Assembly (NCBI GenBank): GCA_017469405.1
Contig: JAFUGL010000021.1
Coordinates: 1-42,244, forward strand
Reading direction: 5' to 3'
DNA: 42,244 bases
DNA from: Lachnospiraceae bacterium
GTDB lineage: Bacteria > Bacillota > Clostridia > Lachnospirales > Lachnospiraceae
This document shows, piece after piece, positions 1-8,098 of the stretch (its first letter is position 1; every line of letters begins with the position of its first letter). The notes below the pieces were generated by a model. It did no database searches and was not told the origin of the DNA. It was given only the letters and a program-made list of their open reading frames with translations. The position numbers were made by a program, and so were the translations under genes.

Positions 1-77
1 AATCCTTTTTATTTGCACGAAAACGATGAACTCACTTCGTTCAGACACATCGTTTTCTGAGCAAATAAATGCGGATT
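1..77. repeat. Large imperfect palindrome, truncated at window edge
   Basis: AATCC at 1-5 pairs with GGATT at 73-77. Inside, ATTTGC pairs with GCAAAT and GAAAACGATG with CATCGTTTTC, around a loop reading AACTCACTTCGTTCAGA. That loop is nearly the reverse complement of the loop of the palindrome at 4299-4577, so the two share a core. The left arm probably continues outside the window. Confidence 0.65.
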
Positions 78-190
78 CTCACTTTTGATTTTACACAAAT
101 CGGGCAAAATGTTGTTGTATCAGCCTTTTCATATACTTTCCTTTTCACATAAAGAAGTGTGAAGTTATATGAGCAGTACCCGGCACCCAC

Positions 191-224
191 AGCTTAAAAC
201 CGCGCATACGCGCAGTTTCAAGCT
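191..224 (-). repeat. GC-rich hairpin with minus-strand wobble pairs
   Basis: The arms pair over 15 positions around an ATAC loop, with two A.C or C.A mismatches when read on the plus strand. Read on the minus strand both become G.U pairs, so an RNA from the minus strand would pair fully. This suggests a minus-strand transcript selected for structure. No U-tract follows, so it is not an obvious terminator. Confidence 0.5.
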
Positions 225-280
225 ACAGCAACATTATCGTTTAGTACTATGAAATCGTCCATAACTGACAGGATGAAAGA

Positions 281-523
281 AAAGCAATATTTTCTCTTAC
301 ATTTTGATATTTTCTTGCTTATAATATATGATTCAAGGTTTATCATGTATGTAACAGCAATATTTTTCCTATATTTTGCCGTTTTTCTTGCTTATCAGAC
401 TTGATTTGATGTTTATTCGGTAAATAACGGCAATATTTGGTCAAGTCCTTTTTTGTGTGTAAATTACCTTTAGGCACTAATCGGCAATATTATTCCTATA
501 TTTTATCGCTTTTCTTGCTTTTT
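281..523. repeat. Degenerate repeats led by GCAATAT
   Basis: GCAATAT occurs at 284, 357, 430 and 484, giving spacings of 73, 73 and 54. Units 1, 2 and 4 also share a later block near TTTTCTTGCTT; the third is shorter and more diverged. The array runs directly into the 74 bp repeats. No coding potential is seen. Confidence 0.6.
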
Positions 524-727
524 AGAATAAATAGATTTTGGCTAACAGAACACAGTAAAATGCCCCGATTTATAGCCATATTCAAGTAACTTCCGGAAGA
601 ATAAGCAGATTGTGGCTAACAGAACATGATAAAACACCACAATTTATAGCCATATTCATGTAACTCCTGGAAAAATAAGCGGATTTTGGCTAACAGAACA
701 CAAGAAAACGCCCTGATTTATAGCCAT
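524..727. repeat. Three tandem 74 bp repeats
   Basis: Units start at 524, 598 and 672 (the last is partial). Each has TGGCTAACAGAACA near its start and ATTTATAGCCATAT about 30 bases later, so each unit carries a TGGCTA/TAGCCA inverted repeat that could form a small hairpin. The TGGCTA sites at 539, 613 and 687 give an exact 74-base period. There are only a few substitutions per unit. Confidence 0.8.
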
Positions 728-789
728 ATGTTTAAAATCAAAATAAGAAGTATATAAACACGTACTCATCACGCGCAGCGTGTCGGCAG

Positions 790-1083
790 GATATGGGTGT
801 AACTGCCGGTTCATAAACTATATGGGCGCGAAATCATATATAGGTCTTTAGAAGGACCATTTAGAGACGCGTTCACTTAGCGAAATATAATGAAGAAAAA
901 GGGATTTGAAGCTTTTGCATTCATGCAAAAAAGCATCAAATCCCTTTTTTCTGAAAATTATATTGAGGTTAGTGAGCCTGCGTCGATAACGGAGCGAGAG
1001 CGTGTCCTTCGAAGACCTGATATATGATGAGCACCCTTAAGGAAACCTACTCCGGCAGTTACACCCTCTATATCCTGCCGACC
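790..1083. repeat. Giant imperfect palindrome, about 294 bp
   Basis: GTCGGCAGGATAT near 790 is the inverse of ATATCCTGCCGAC ending at 1083. Inner matched blocks include GGTGTAACTGCCGG with its complement, ATCATATAT.AGGTCTT, and AAAAAGGGATTTGA.GCTTTT close to the centre near 920-926. The palindrome starts about 20 bases after the stop codon of the ABC permease gene (minus strand), so it may form the 3' end of that operon mRNA. Confidence 0.75.
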
Positions 1084-1103
1084 CTACCCGTATAAACCGG
1101 AAT

Positions 1104-2348
1104 TTAGTTGTTCTTCTTGAGGCCCTTAAGTGCGTTGGAAAGCTTGATAGGATTTCCGTATCTTAAGGTTGAATTTCTGAAAATCTTTCCTCCTAAGATG
1201 CCTACAAGGATAACCGATGCATAAAGGATAACTGCTGAAAGCACAATCTCCCACATCGCTACGTTACCCATGGCAACTCTTGCAAACATTGCGCTGTAAG
1301 AGCTGATTGGAAGGAAGGAACAAACCTTTATGATAATTCCGTCTACATTTGCAAGATTGATAAGTACTACAAAATAAACAATCATGATAATCATCTGTGC
1401 AGTACCTGCAGTCTTGTTAAGATCCTCAATCTTGGAAACAAGAGCACCGAGTGCACCGTAAAGGAATGCATAGAGGATAAATCCGCCTATTCCAAATACC
1501 GCAAAGGTAATAAGAACATCTGTAGGTATATCAAGGAACATTGCTATTCCACCGCCCCAGAAATCTTTGTTGATCTGATATGAGCCAAGGAGTGACAAAC
1601 CTATAAGTCCAACCTGGAAGATGGAAGTGATAACGCTTGCAAAAACCTTACCAAATAAAACTGCTGTAGTTGATGTACTGGTTACAAGAATTTCGATAGA
1701 ACGGTTACTCTTTTCATTGGTAACACTGCTTGCAACCTGCATACCATACATAATGATAAGCATAAATATTACGATAACCAGAATGTAGCAATACCAGTAG
1801 TTATTTGTACTGTCCTTACCGAGAATATTTTCATTTGCGGTAATCTGTGTGGTCTCAACCTCTATAAATTCTTCGACATTAAGCCCGTTTTCAATACAGT
1901 AATTCATCTTATTTAACATAAGCATATATTCTGAAAACGGTGCCTCCGAATCATCAAACATTGACTTATTGTACACATAATAATTGTATTCCTTTAAAGA
2001 AACAATCTCGTAGCCTGCCTCTAAAGAATCATCGCTGTCGTTGATATCTGCCTTCATGGCTTCAACGCTGTCATAAACCTTAAATTCAGATCCGTAAAAA
2101 TAATCCTGCAGTGCATCAAGGTCTATGAGGTCAACATCGCCGCATATACCATAATGAACTATATCATCCGGATCAATTTCCTTTTCCTCTTCTTCCTCAT
2201 CGCTGTCCGACTTAAATGAATCGACAACACGCGGAGCAAACATAATACCTGCTGATAAGATGCAAAGCAAAATCGTAGATATAATAAATGATTTTGACTT
2301 AAAGTAATTATCCAACTCAAATTTTAATACCGTTAAAAACTTTTTCAT
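1104..2348 (-). CDS. ABC-2 type exporter permease, NatB-like
   Basis: Membrane half of an ABC exporter. The 414-residue protein starts with a short basic cytoplasmic part and one membrane helix (about 20-40). Next comes an acidic extracytoplasmic region (about 45-180), then about five more helices between 185 and 390. The cytoplasmic motif 'EKSNRSIEILVTS' after helix 2 is typical of the NatB/YhaP branch of ABC-2 permeases. Its start codon overlaps the stop of the ATPase gene in a TAATG arrangement, so the two are translationally coupled. Family knowledge suggests export of sodium, peptides or antibiotics. The substrate cannot be read from sequence. Confidence 0.85.
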   Translation of the reverse strand: MKKFLTVLKFELDNYFKSKSFIISTILLCILSAGIMFAPRVVDSFKSDSDEEEEEKEIDPDDIVHYGICGDVDLIDLDALQDYFYGSEFKVYDSVEAMKADINDSDDSLEAGYEIVSLKEYNYYVYNKSMFDDSEAPFSEYMLMLNKMNYCIENGLNVEEFIEVETTQITANENILGKDSTNNYWYCYILVIVIFMLIIMYGMQVASSVTNEKSNRSIEILVTSTSTTAVLFGKVFASVITSIFQVGLIGLSLLGSYQINKDFWGGGIAMFLDIPTDVLITFAVFGIGGFILYAFLYGALGALVSKIEDLNKTAGTAQMIIMIVYFVVLINLANVDGIIIKVCSFLPISSYSAMFARVAMGNVAMWEIVLSAVILYASVILVGILGGKIFRNSTLRYGNPIKLSNALKGLKKNN

Positions 2349-3394
2349 TATGCCTGCACCTCCTTGTCATCATTTTTTTCATCCGTGGCTTTTTCCAAAC
2401 CTTTTTTATTCTTCTTACCTTCAGATTTTTTTCCTTTATCATCTGAATTCTTATCGTTATCCGAAGCATCCTCTTCAGGCTCTTCTTCACCTACGCAGGT
2501 TACAAATATATCATTAAGTGAAGGCTCATAATCACCAAAGGATTTTATCTCAATATTTTCCTTCTTAAGAGCCTCCAAGATATCCCAGCTTGTAACATTT
2601 TTCTCGCATTCAAATATAACATGATGCTTTGAAACTCTTTCAACCTTAACCATAGCAGAAAGCTTTGAATCAAGGATATCCTTAACCTCTTTTAAGCTGT
2701 AGTTGGAGGCAGAAAGTTTCTTTCTTCCCTTTCCGTAATCTGCCTTAACATCATCCAGATGTCCCTTAAGAACAACCTCACCTTTGTTGATGATTGCGAT
2801 ATTTTCGCAGAATTCCTCAACATAGCTCATCTGGTGACTTGAGAAAATTACGATTCTTCCTTCCTCTATAAGTTCGCTTATTACATCCTTAAGTATCTGT
2901 GAATTGACAGGGTCAAGTCCCGAAAATGGCTCGTCGAGTATAACTATCTCCGGCTCCCCTACAAGAGTAGCCGCAAGCTGAACCTTCTGCTGATTACCCT
3001 TTGATAAGGTATCAAGCTTTCTGTTGGTGTACTCATCAACACCTAGTCTCTTTAACCACTTTTCGGTATTGGCAGAAGCCTCCTTCTTGCCAAGTCCTCT
3101 CAGCATACCAAGATAGATAAGCTGTTCCTTAACCACTCTCTTTGGATAAAGCCCTCTTTCCTCCGGCAGATATCCAAATCTTCTTCCATCCGGTTTAAAT
3201 TTATCTCCGTCAAGAAGTACCTCCCCCGAATCAGCATGAAATACATCCATGATAATTCTGATTGTCGTTGTCTTACCGGCTCCGTTTCTTCCCAGCAAGC
3301 CAAGCGCTTTTCCGCTCTCAACATCAAAGCTTACTCCGTGTAGAATTTCTTTTCCTTCAAAGCTCTTCTTAATGTCTTTTACTTCAAGCTTCAT
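2348..3394 (-). CDS. ABC transporter ATP-binding protein, NatA-like
   Basis: Cytoplasmic ATPase subunit for the permease that follows it. I start it at the ATG at 3394, preceded by AAAGGAG at good spacing; a longer open frame runs upstream into the regulator gene without a ribosome site. In the 348-residue product, Walker A (GRNGAGKT) is near residues 35-42, the signature is LSKGNQQKV near 130-138, and Walker B with ILDEP is near 150-156. The C-terminal domain after residue 220 is of the type seen in bacitracin/NatA exporters. The last about 45 residues are a very Lys/Glu/Asp-rich tail, which is unusual and probably disordered. Confidence 0.88.
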   Translation of the reverse strand: MKLEVKDIKKSFEGKEILHGVSFDVESGKALGLLGRNGAGKTTTIRIIMDVFHADSGEVLLDGDKFKPDGRRFGYLPEERGLYPKRVVKEQLIYLGMLRGLGKKEASANTEKWLKRLGVDEYTNRKLDTLSKGNQQKVQLAATLVGEPEIVILDEPFSGLDPVNSQILKDVISELIEEGRIVIFSSHQMSYVEEFCENIAIINKGEVVLKGHLDDVKADYGKGRKKLSASNYSLKEVKDILDSKLSAMVKVERVSKHHVIFECEKNVTSWDILEALKKENIEIKSFGDYEPSLNDIFVTCVGEEEPEEDASDNDKNSDDKGKKSEGKKNKKGLEKATDEKNDDKEVQA

Positions 3395-3419
3395 ATAAAT
3401 TCTCCTTTCCCTATTATCC

Positions 3420-3611
3420 CTAATCCCAGAATAATTCATCTAAGGTTTTATCTAAAGCCCTGCATATCGCTATACAGAGATTTATGGTTGGATTGTAATC
3501 GCCTTTTTCTATAGAACTGATAGTCTGTCTTGAAACCCCTACGGTCTTTGCAAGATCCTCCTGCGACATATCCTTCATAGTCCGAGCAGCCTTTAATTTC
3601 AGATTCTTCAT
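3420..3611 (-). CDS. Small XRE-family transcriptional regulator
   Basis: A 63-residue protein that is almost wholly a Cro/C1-type helix-turn-helix: 'MSQEDLAKTVGVSRQTISSIE' minus its first residue spans the two recognition helices, and the end 'LDELFWD' is typical of the small YgzD/YozG-like regulators. It lies 25 bases before the ATPase gene and directly after the small membrane protein gene, in one operon. In this family such regulators usually repress the ABC or membrane genes they sit with. Operator sites are not identified. Confidence 0.88.
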   Translation of the reverse strand: MKNLKLKAARTMKDMSQEDLAKTVGVSRQTISSIEKGDYNPTINLCIAICRALDKTLDELFWD

Positions 3612-3614
3612 AAG

Positions 3615-4127
3615 CTACTCATCCTCTCTTTTATTAATCGCAAGCTTTATCACTCCTGCAAACGATACTATAAAAAGCGTTGTTCCACATGCAAAATTCA
3701 AGACTCCCAAAGAAAGCTTTCCGTCAACTACCCAGCTTTCACTATTTGAAAATCCGATAATCATATTTGCTACACCTATCAGAAATAATCCGATTATAGT
3801 TGACTTCGGATTTTCAACCACTCCGAAATATCCGTCATTGAAGATACAGTAAACAGCAAAAACTATCAAGGCGACAAATGCTGAAATCATAACCGCAACA
3901 TCCGTATTAATATACTTCATGCTTCCATCATCATTAGCTAAAAGAAGAATCAGCATATTGCATATCAGCATTGTAAAGAAACCTGCCTTATAGCCCTTGC
4001 CTCTTACAAGCTGTTGTCTTTCATCATACTCTCCGCGGCCTTTCTTTTTCATCCTGGATGCGGAAAAAATAATCACAAAAAATAAGACAAATAAAAATCC
4101 TACTACAAAACCGACTTTAAAATCCAT
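3615..4127 (-). CDS. Small multi-pass membrane protein of regulator/ABC operon
   Basis: Predicted 170-residue membrane protein with about five helices, at roughly 5-25, 45-65, 75-95, 110-130 and 140-160. After helix 1 a basic/acidic loop contains GEYDERQQLVRGKGY, a 'DERQ' motif seen in membrane proteins encoded next to small XRE regulators. The open frame reaches 4220, but that upstream part overlaps a consensus promoter. I therefore start at the ATG at 4127, preceded by CAGGGAAAAG. The product may sense or tune activity of the operon; no direct functional evidence is visible. Confidence 0.72.
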   Translation of the reverse strand: MDFKVGFVVGFLFVLFFVIIFSASRMKKKGRGEYDERQQLVRGKGYKAGFFTMLICNMLILLLANDDGSMKYINTDVAVMISAFVALIVFAVYCIFNDGYFGVVENPKSTIIGLFLIGVANMIIGFSNSESWVVDGKLSLGVLNFACGTTLFIVSFAGVIKLAINKREDE

Positions 4128-4208
4128 ATCTTTTCCCTGCCTTTCATCTATGGAAAAAACCGTTTCAAAAAACATCAAATCCATGTGTTTTGTTCTCTTG
4201 ATATAGCA

Positions 4209-4237
4209 ATAATAATCCATTGGATGAAATTTGTCAA
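4209..4237 (-). promoter_or_regulatory. Sigma-A promoter of the ABC/XRE operon
   Basis: On the minus strand TTGACA (4237-4232) is followed after 17 bases by TATTAT (4214-4209). It would drive the membrane protein, XRE, ATPase and permease genes. Because it overlaps the longest upstream ATG, it also argues for the downstream translation start at 4127. Confidence 0.75.
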
Positions 4238-4298
4238 GTATATTTTACATATTTTTAAATATTTTTTCCTTTTTGCCATAAACACACCATAGAAAGAA

Positions 4299-4577
4299 AG
4301 CGTGTAAAGGGCGTGGGTCTTGTCACACAAGTACGGCAGATACGAAAATCAGGTGGATGTTACAACATTTGACCCGATTTGTATGAAATCAGCAACGAGT
4401 ACTTGAATTGATTTTGCACGTATGAAACCAATATGTTTGAACGAAGCGAGTTTATTGGTTTTGTGCAAAATCAAGAAAGTACAAGTGCTCTGATTTTACA
4501 AATTGTTGGTTAGTTGTAACATCCACCTGATTATCATATCTGCCACATGTGACAAGACTCACGCCCTGTGACACGCT
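4299..4577. repeat. Giant imperfect palindrome, about 279 bp, starting at a stop codon
   Basis: The outer arms read AGCGTGT at 4299 and its complement ending at 4577, inside the TAG stop of the histidine kinase gene. Long matched blocks include AATCAGGTGGATGTTACAAC, TTGATTTTGCAC and AAACCAATA with their complements. The centre carries TTGAACGAAGCGAGTT, shared with the palindrome at 1-77. A CTTGTCACA/TGTGACAAG motif lies near each end. There is no open reading frame, and it is far longer than a normal terminator. Confidence 0.85.
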
Positions 4578-7062
4578 ATGCCTTCGGTATCAATAATTCC
4601 ACCTTATATAAATCACCGTCTACGATTATATTTATCGTTCCGTTTTGGAGTTCAATCAGGCTCTTTGCGATGGATAGTCCGAGTCCGCTGCCTTCGGTGT
4701 TACGTGAGCGGTCGCCTCTTGTAAATCTTTCCATAAGCTCTTCACCGGATATATTGAGCTCCTCTTTTGAGATATTTTTCATTGATACGCCCAGCTTATC
4801 GCCTTCATCAGTTATATCAATATAAACCCTTGTGTTATCCTGGGCATATTTTTTAATATTTACAAACAGATTATCAAACACCCTGTAAATCTGTCTTCCG
4901 TCTGCCATGATGTGAGTATCGGAAGCCTTGTTGCTAACCACAAGCTTAAGTTTCTTTTCTTCAAACTGTTCCTCATACTCACCGTTAAGCTGGGTAAGTA
5001 TGATACTTAAATCCAGTTTTTCAAGATTTACATCCACATTTCCGGTAGAGGCCTTGGAGGCATCTATCAAATCAATTATAAGCTTCTTCAATCTCTGAGA
5101 CTGCCTGTTTAAAACCTCCAGATATTCCTTTGCCTTATCGTTGTCTATGTTTTCCTTTTCCAGCAAATCCACATAATTTATTATGGAGGTAAGCGGTGTC
5201 TTGATGTCGTGGGATACATTGGTGATAAGCTCTGTCTTCATCATCTCACTCTTCATCTGATTCTCAACTGCCGCCTTGATTCCATCATTTACATGTCCCA
5301 AATCCTTGGCATATTCAAGAAATTCTCCATACATGTGCTCGGTGGAAAGCTCATCATCGGTATTTCCCTCTGCCAGACTTTTGGTATAGTTTTTTATCTT
5401 GGTAATGTTTATTACCGCATAAGCCGCAAGAACAAGTATCACTATCTTTTCTATGATGAGTAGTCCAAAGGTAAAAGGTGCATTTTCACGCAAGGTAAAC
5501 AAAAGCTCAACAAAACCTACACCAATAAGTATCAGCAGATATTTCCAATATAAATTCAAATGCTTCCACATATAGGTGATTCCGCTGCCAAGCCATTTGA
5601 AAACTCTTTTAATCATTTTGATAAGCAGACTTGCCAGCTTATAGGTAATTGTATTTTTGAAAAAGCTCCAACCCTCGCACTTAAGCCTTGCCGCAGTAGT
5701 CATTACCAGATAAGCTGCAAAGAAGCTTGTAAGAACTGCACATACAACCGCAATCACCGACTCTATACTTCCGTAGTAAGCATTTGAAAGATTTTCTACG
5801 CCAAATGCAAACGTAACAAGGAGTATAATAAACATCAAATCATAAGGCAGCTTGTCAAATATTCCAAGCTTTAACTCGTCGGTTATCTCATAGGTGCCGT
5901 CCTCATTTTCTCTTTTTACTCTCCTGTGTCCTGCCGTTATTATAAGAAAGGCAAAGCTTATAAACATAATGATTGCTGAAATCACACACACAGGAATCGC
6001 AAAAGTATTTACATCATCTATATATCTAAGCTCCAGTGAATTATAAAATGCATCGTATGCCGTAAGGTCATCCTTTATATACCAGTTAAGTTCTACCTCA
6101 AGTGTCGGGTAAATAAATGCAGCAATATACAAATAATCCTTTTCATTCACATACCAGGTTTCATAATATATTTCCGCATCAGAATATGTATTTCTGATGG
6201 AATCCATACAATTCGAAACACTGCTTATGTTTTCGAGCACGTAATAGTAATTCCCGTCCGTAACCATATGTACGCTTGCCATAACGTCCGAATAAATATC
6301 CGAATAACCATCGTAGTAATTGTAGATATCCTCCATATCTACATTTTCAAGATATAAACTACCTCCGTCGTTTTCTGCCACAGTCACCGAGTAATCATTA
6401 TTGATTTCATCATTTTTTTCAATTTTATTTTTTTCTTCAAAATAATAATATCCGTTATTATAATAAAACTTTTCCTCTAAATCATTTATAATATTTGCAT
6501 CTACAAGACTTATCTCATAGGTCAGTCTGTATATACTTTCAGACTTTTCTTCATATCCGTAATCATACCAGCCAAGATTCACCAAATCCTCTTCCGTACA
6601 CAGTACATAAGGAGTAGTTGATAATATGCTTTCGCTTGAAACCCTTATTTCCTTTCTATCTTCAAAGGAGTCAACATTAATATTATATTTATCTGTCTGG
6701 CTGTACTGATACGAGGAAGGCTCATAGGTAACAAGTTCAGGATAATCCAAATATCCGTCAAGCACTCTGGCATGGAAGGAATAGTTAGTATTCTCCTCCG
6801 AAAAATAATTCGCGTCCTTGGAGTAATCATCATAACCCATCAGATACTCCCGATAATATTCTACCGCCCTCCAATTATACTGGTCATATGCAATATTGGT
6901 AATTATTGAATTTTTAAAGGTTTCCTTACCTCTTTTTGTAAGGGCGTGCTTGGAATAAAGATTTATGGTGAGCACTGCGCTTGCTGCGCAGATAAGCATC
7001 GACATCATAAACAAAGCAATCATAAATGCCTTAAAAAAGCCGCTATTTCTCAATCTTTTCAT
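4576..7062 (-). CDS. Membrane sensor histidine kinase
   Basis: Autophosphorylating sensor paired with the OmpR-type regulator encoded just upstream. I start at the ATG at 7062, preceded by GAGGAAG; the frame is open further up. The 828-residue protein has one N-terminal helix (about 8-28), a large Tyr-rich extracytoplasmic sensor domain (about 30-360), and about six more helices up to 560. The kinase core follows, with H-box 'VSHDIKTPLTS' (His near 618), an N-box around 'LFVNIKKYA', and G-box 'GSGLGLS'. The N-box is NIKKYA, close to VanS-like enzymes. The signal sensed is unknown. Its stop codon is embedded in the giant palindrome. Confidence 0.9.
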   Translation of the reverse strand: MKRLRNSGFFKAFMIALFMMSMLICAASAVLTINLYSKHALTKRGKETFKNSIITNIAYDQYNWRAVEYYREYLMGYDDYSKDANYFSEENTNYSFHARVLDGYLDYPELVTYEPSSYQYSQTDKYNINVDSFEDRKEIRVSSESILSTTPYVLCTEEDLVNLGWYDYGYEEKSESIYRLTYEISLVDANIINDLEEKFYYNNGYYYFEEKNKIEKNDEINNDYSVTVAENDGGSLYLENVDMEDIYNYYDGYSDIYSDVMASVHMVTDGNYYYVLENISSVSNCMDSIRNTYSDAEIYYETWYVNEKDYLYIAAFIYPTLEVELNWYIKDDLTAYDAFYNSLELRYIDDVNTFAIPVCVISAIIMFISFAFLIITAGHRRVKRENEDGTYEITDELKLGIFDKLPYDLMFIILLVTFAFGVENLSNAYYGSIESVIAVVCAVLTSFFAAYLVMTTAARLKCEGWSFFKNTITYKLASLLIKMIKRVFKWLGSGITYMWKHLNLYWKYLLILIGVGFVELLFTLRENAPFTFGLLIIEKIVILVLAAYAVINITKIKNYTKSLAEGNTDDELSTEHMYGEFLEYAKDLGHVNDGIKAAVENQMKSEMMKTELITNVSHDIKTPLTSIINYVDLLEKENIDNDKAKEYLEVLNRQSQRLKKLIIDLIDASKASTGNVDVNLEKLDLSIILTQLNGEYEEQFEEKKLKLVVSNKASDTHIMADGRQIYRVFDNLFVNIKKYAQDNTRVYIDITDEGDKLGVSMKNISKEELNISGEELMERFTRGDRSRNTEGSGLGLSIAKSLIELQNGTINIIVDGDLYKVELLIPKA

Positions 7063-7084
7063 ACATACTTCCTCATATTTTTTA

Positions 7085-7128
7085 TGTGACAGAGCGCATT
7101 TTCCCATAATGCGCTTACACTTGTCGCA
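7085..7128. repeat. Short palindrome between response regulator and kinase genes
   Basis: TGTGACA (7085-7091) pairs with TGTCGCA (7122-7128), allowing one wobble pair, and GAGCGCATTTT pairs with AATGCGCTT inside. It occupies most of the 70 bases between the regulator stop and the kinase start. It carries the same TTGTCGCA/TGTGACA end motif as the larger palindromes, so it looks like a short member of that family. It could dampen kinase expression relative to the regulator. Confidence 0.6.
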
Positions 7129-7132
7129 TCAA

Positions 7133-7822
7133 TTAATCCAACTTATATCCCTGTCCCCAGACTACCTTTAGGTATCTTGGATCCGAAGGGTCAATCTCCA
7201 CCTTTTCCCTCAAATGTCTGATATGTACAGCAACCGTGCCTTCAGCACCAAGAGGTGCATCCTGCCACACTTCCCTGTATATTTCTTTAGGTGAATAAAC
7301 CACACCTGGATTTTCCATAAAAAGCTTAAGAATCTGGAATTCCGTCGGTGTAAGAGCTATCGGATTACCGTCAACCGTTACACTCTTGGCCTTATCGTCC
7401 AGTTCAATTCCCCTTATTATAAGCTTGTCCTGCTTATCATTGATATGACTGCTGCCAAGGGTTATATATCTTCTAAGCTGAGCCTTTACCCTTGCTATAA
7501 GCTCAACCGGATTAAATGGTTTAGTCACATAATCATCAGCGCCCACACTAAGACCAAGCACCTTGTCAGTATCCTCACTCTTTGCAGTAAGAAGTATCAC
7601 AGGGACATTGCTGTTTTTTCTTATGGCATTCATAGCTGCTATACCGTCCATCTCCGGCATCATTATGTCCATAATCACAAGCTGTATATCCTCTTTTTCA
7701 ACTATCTCAATAGCCTCTTTTCCGTTATACGCACTGAATATATTGTAGCCTTCACTCTCAAGATAAATTGTCAGTGCTTCAACTATATCCTTTTCATCAT
7801 CACATACCAGTATGTTGTACAT
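7133..7822 (-). CDS. OmpR/PhoB-family response regulator
   Basis: DNA-binding partner of the histidine kinase. The 229-residue protein has a receiver domain (1-120) with acidic pocket DD at 8-9, phosphoacceptor Asp 52 ('VIMDIMMPEMDG'), the LLTAK motif and the conserved Lys in VTKPF. A winged-helix output domain follows (about 130-229), ending 'VWGQGYKLD'. The start is well supported by AAGGAGG eight bases upstream. The gene precedes the kinase gene, with a palindrome between them. Closest in type to VanR/YclJ-like regulators, but the regulon cannot be inferred here. Confidence 0.93.
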   Translation of the reverse strand: MYNILVCDDEKDIVEALTIYLESEGYNIFSAYNGKEAIEIVEKEDIQLVIMDIMMPEMDGIAAMNAIRKNSNVPVILLTAKSEDTDKVLGLSVGADDYVTKPFNPVELIARVKAQLRRYITLGSSHINDKQDKLIIRGIELDDKAKSVTVDGNPIALTPTEFQILKLFMENPGVVYSPKEIYREVWQDAPLGAEGTVAVHIRHLREKVEIDPSDPRYLKVVWGQGYKLD

Positions 7823-7938
7823 TTTATCCTCCTTACCCCTTTTGTCCGTTACACGACATGATATATCAATTAACTTATTTATACAAAAAATATATTTAAA
7901 AAGAAAGTAATTAATAATTTAAGAATTTATTAAGGATT

Positions 7939-8097
7939 GTGTCAATAGACAGGCACCTTGTCACATATATAGGTATAAAAACAGGAAACAACAAAAAGTT
8001 ACTAAGCAAAGCGTGAGCGCCAGTGAGCTTTGCGTGTAACTATTTTTGTGTTCCCTGTTTTAATATGACAAGGTGTCTGTCCCTGCCCACATAACAC
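7939..8097. repeat. Large imperfect palindrome, about 159 bp, after nitrilase stop codon
   Basis: GTGTCAATAGACAGGCACC on the left pairs with the right arm ending TAACAC at 8097. ACCTTGTCA.AT, AAAACAGG and GTTAC with GCAAAGC continue inward to a short GC-rich loop near 8010-8025. It begins two bases beyond the TAG of the minus-strand nitrilase-like gene. It shares the CTTGTCACAT motif with the palindromes at 4299, 7085 and 16141. Confidence 0.8.
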
Positions 8098-8098
8098 T

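Larger units (their letters stand above)
1..1103. other. Gene-free, repeat-rich intergenic region
   Basis: No credible coding frame is seen on either strand. From left to right it contains a palindrome cut by the window edge (1-77), a hairpin around 124-175, a GC-rich hairpin (191-224), four degenerate copies of a GCAATAT-led repeat (281-523), three copies of a 74 bp repeat (524-727), and a large imperfect palindrome (790-1083). The right edge is 20 bases past the stop codon of the ABC permease gene. Confidence 0.7.

Noticed and set aside
191-224. Riboswitch or structured RNA gene
   Set aside because: Only one hairpin is clear, no known riboswitch core could be matched, and no minus-strand gene lies directly downstream within the window.
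281-727. CRISPR-like array
   Set aside because: Whole units are conserved rather than short repeats with unique spacers, spacing is 73-74 bases, and no cas gene is present.
4128-4220. N-terminal extension of the small membrane protein
   Set aside because: Its first ATG lies inside the spacer of a consensus promoter and has no ribosome site.
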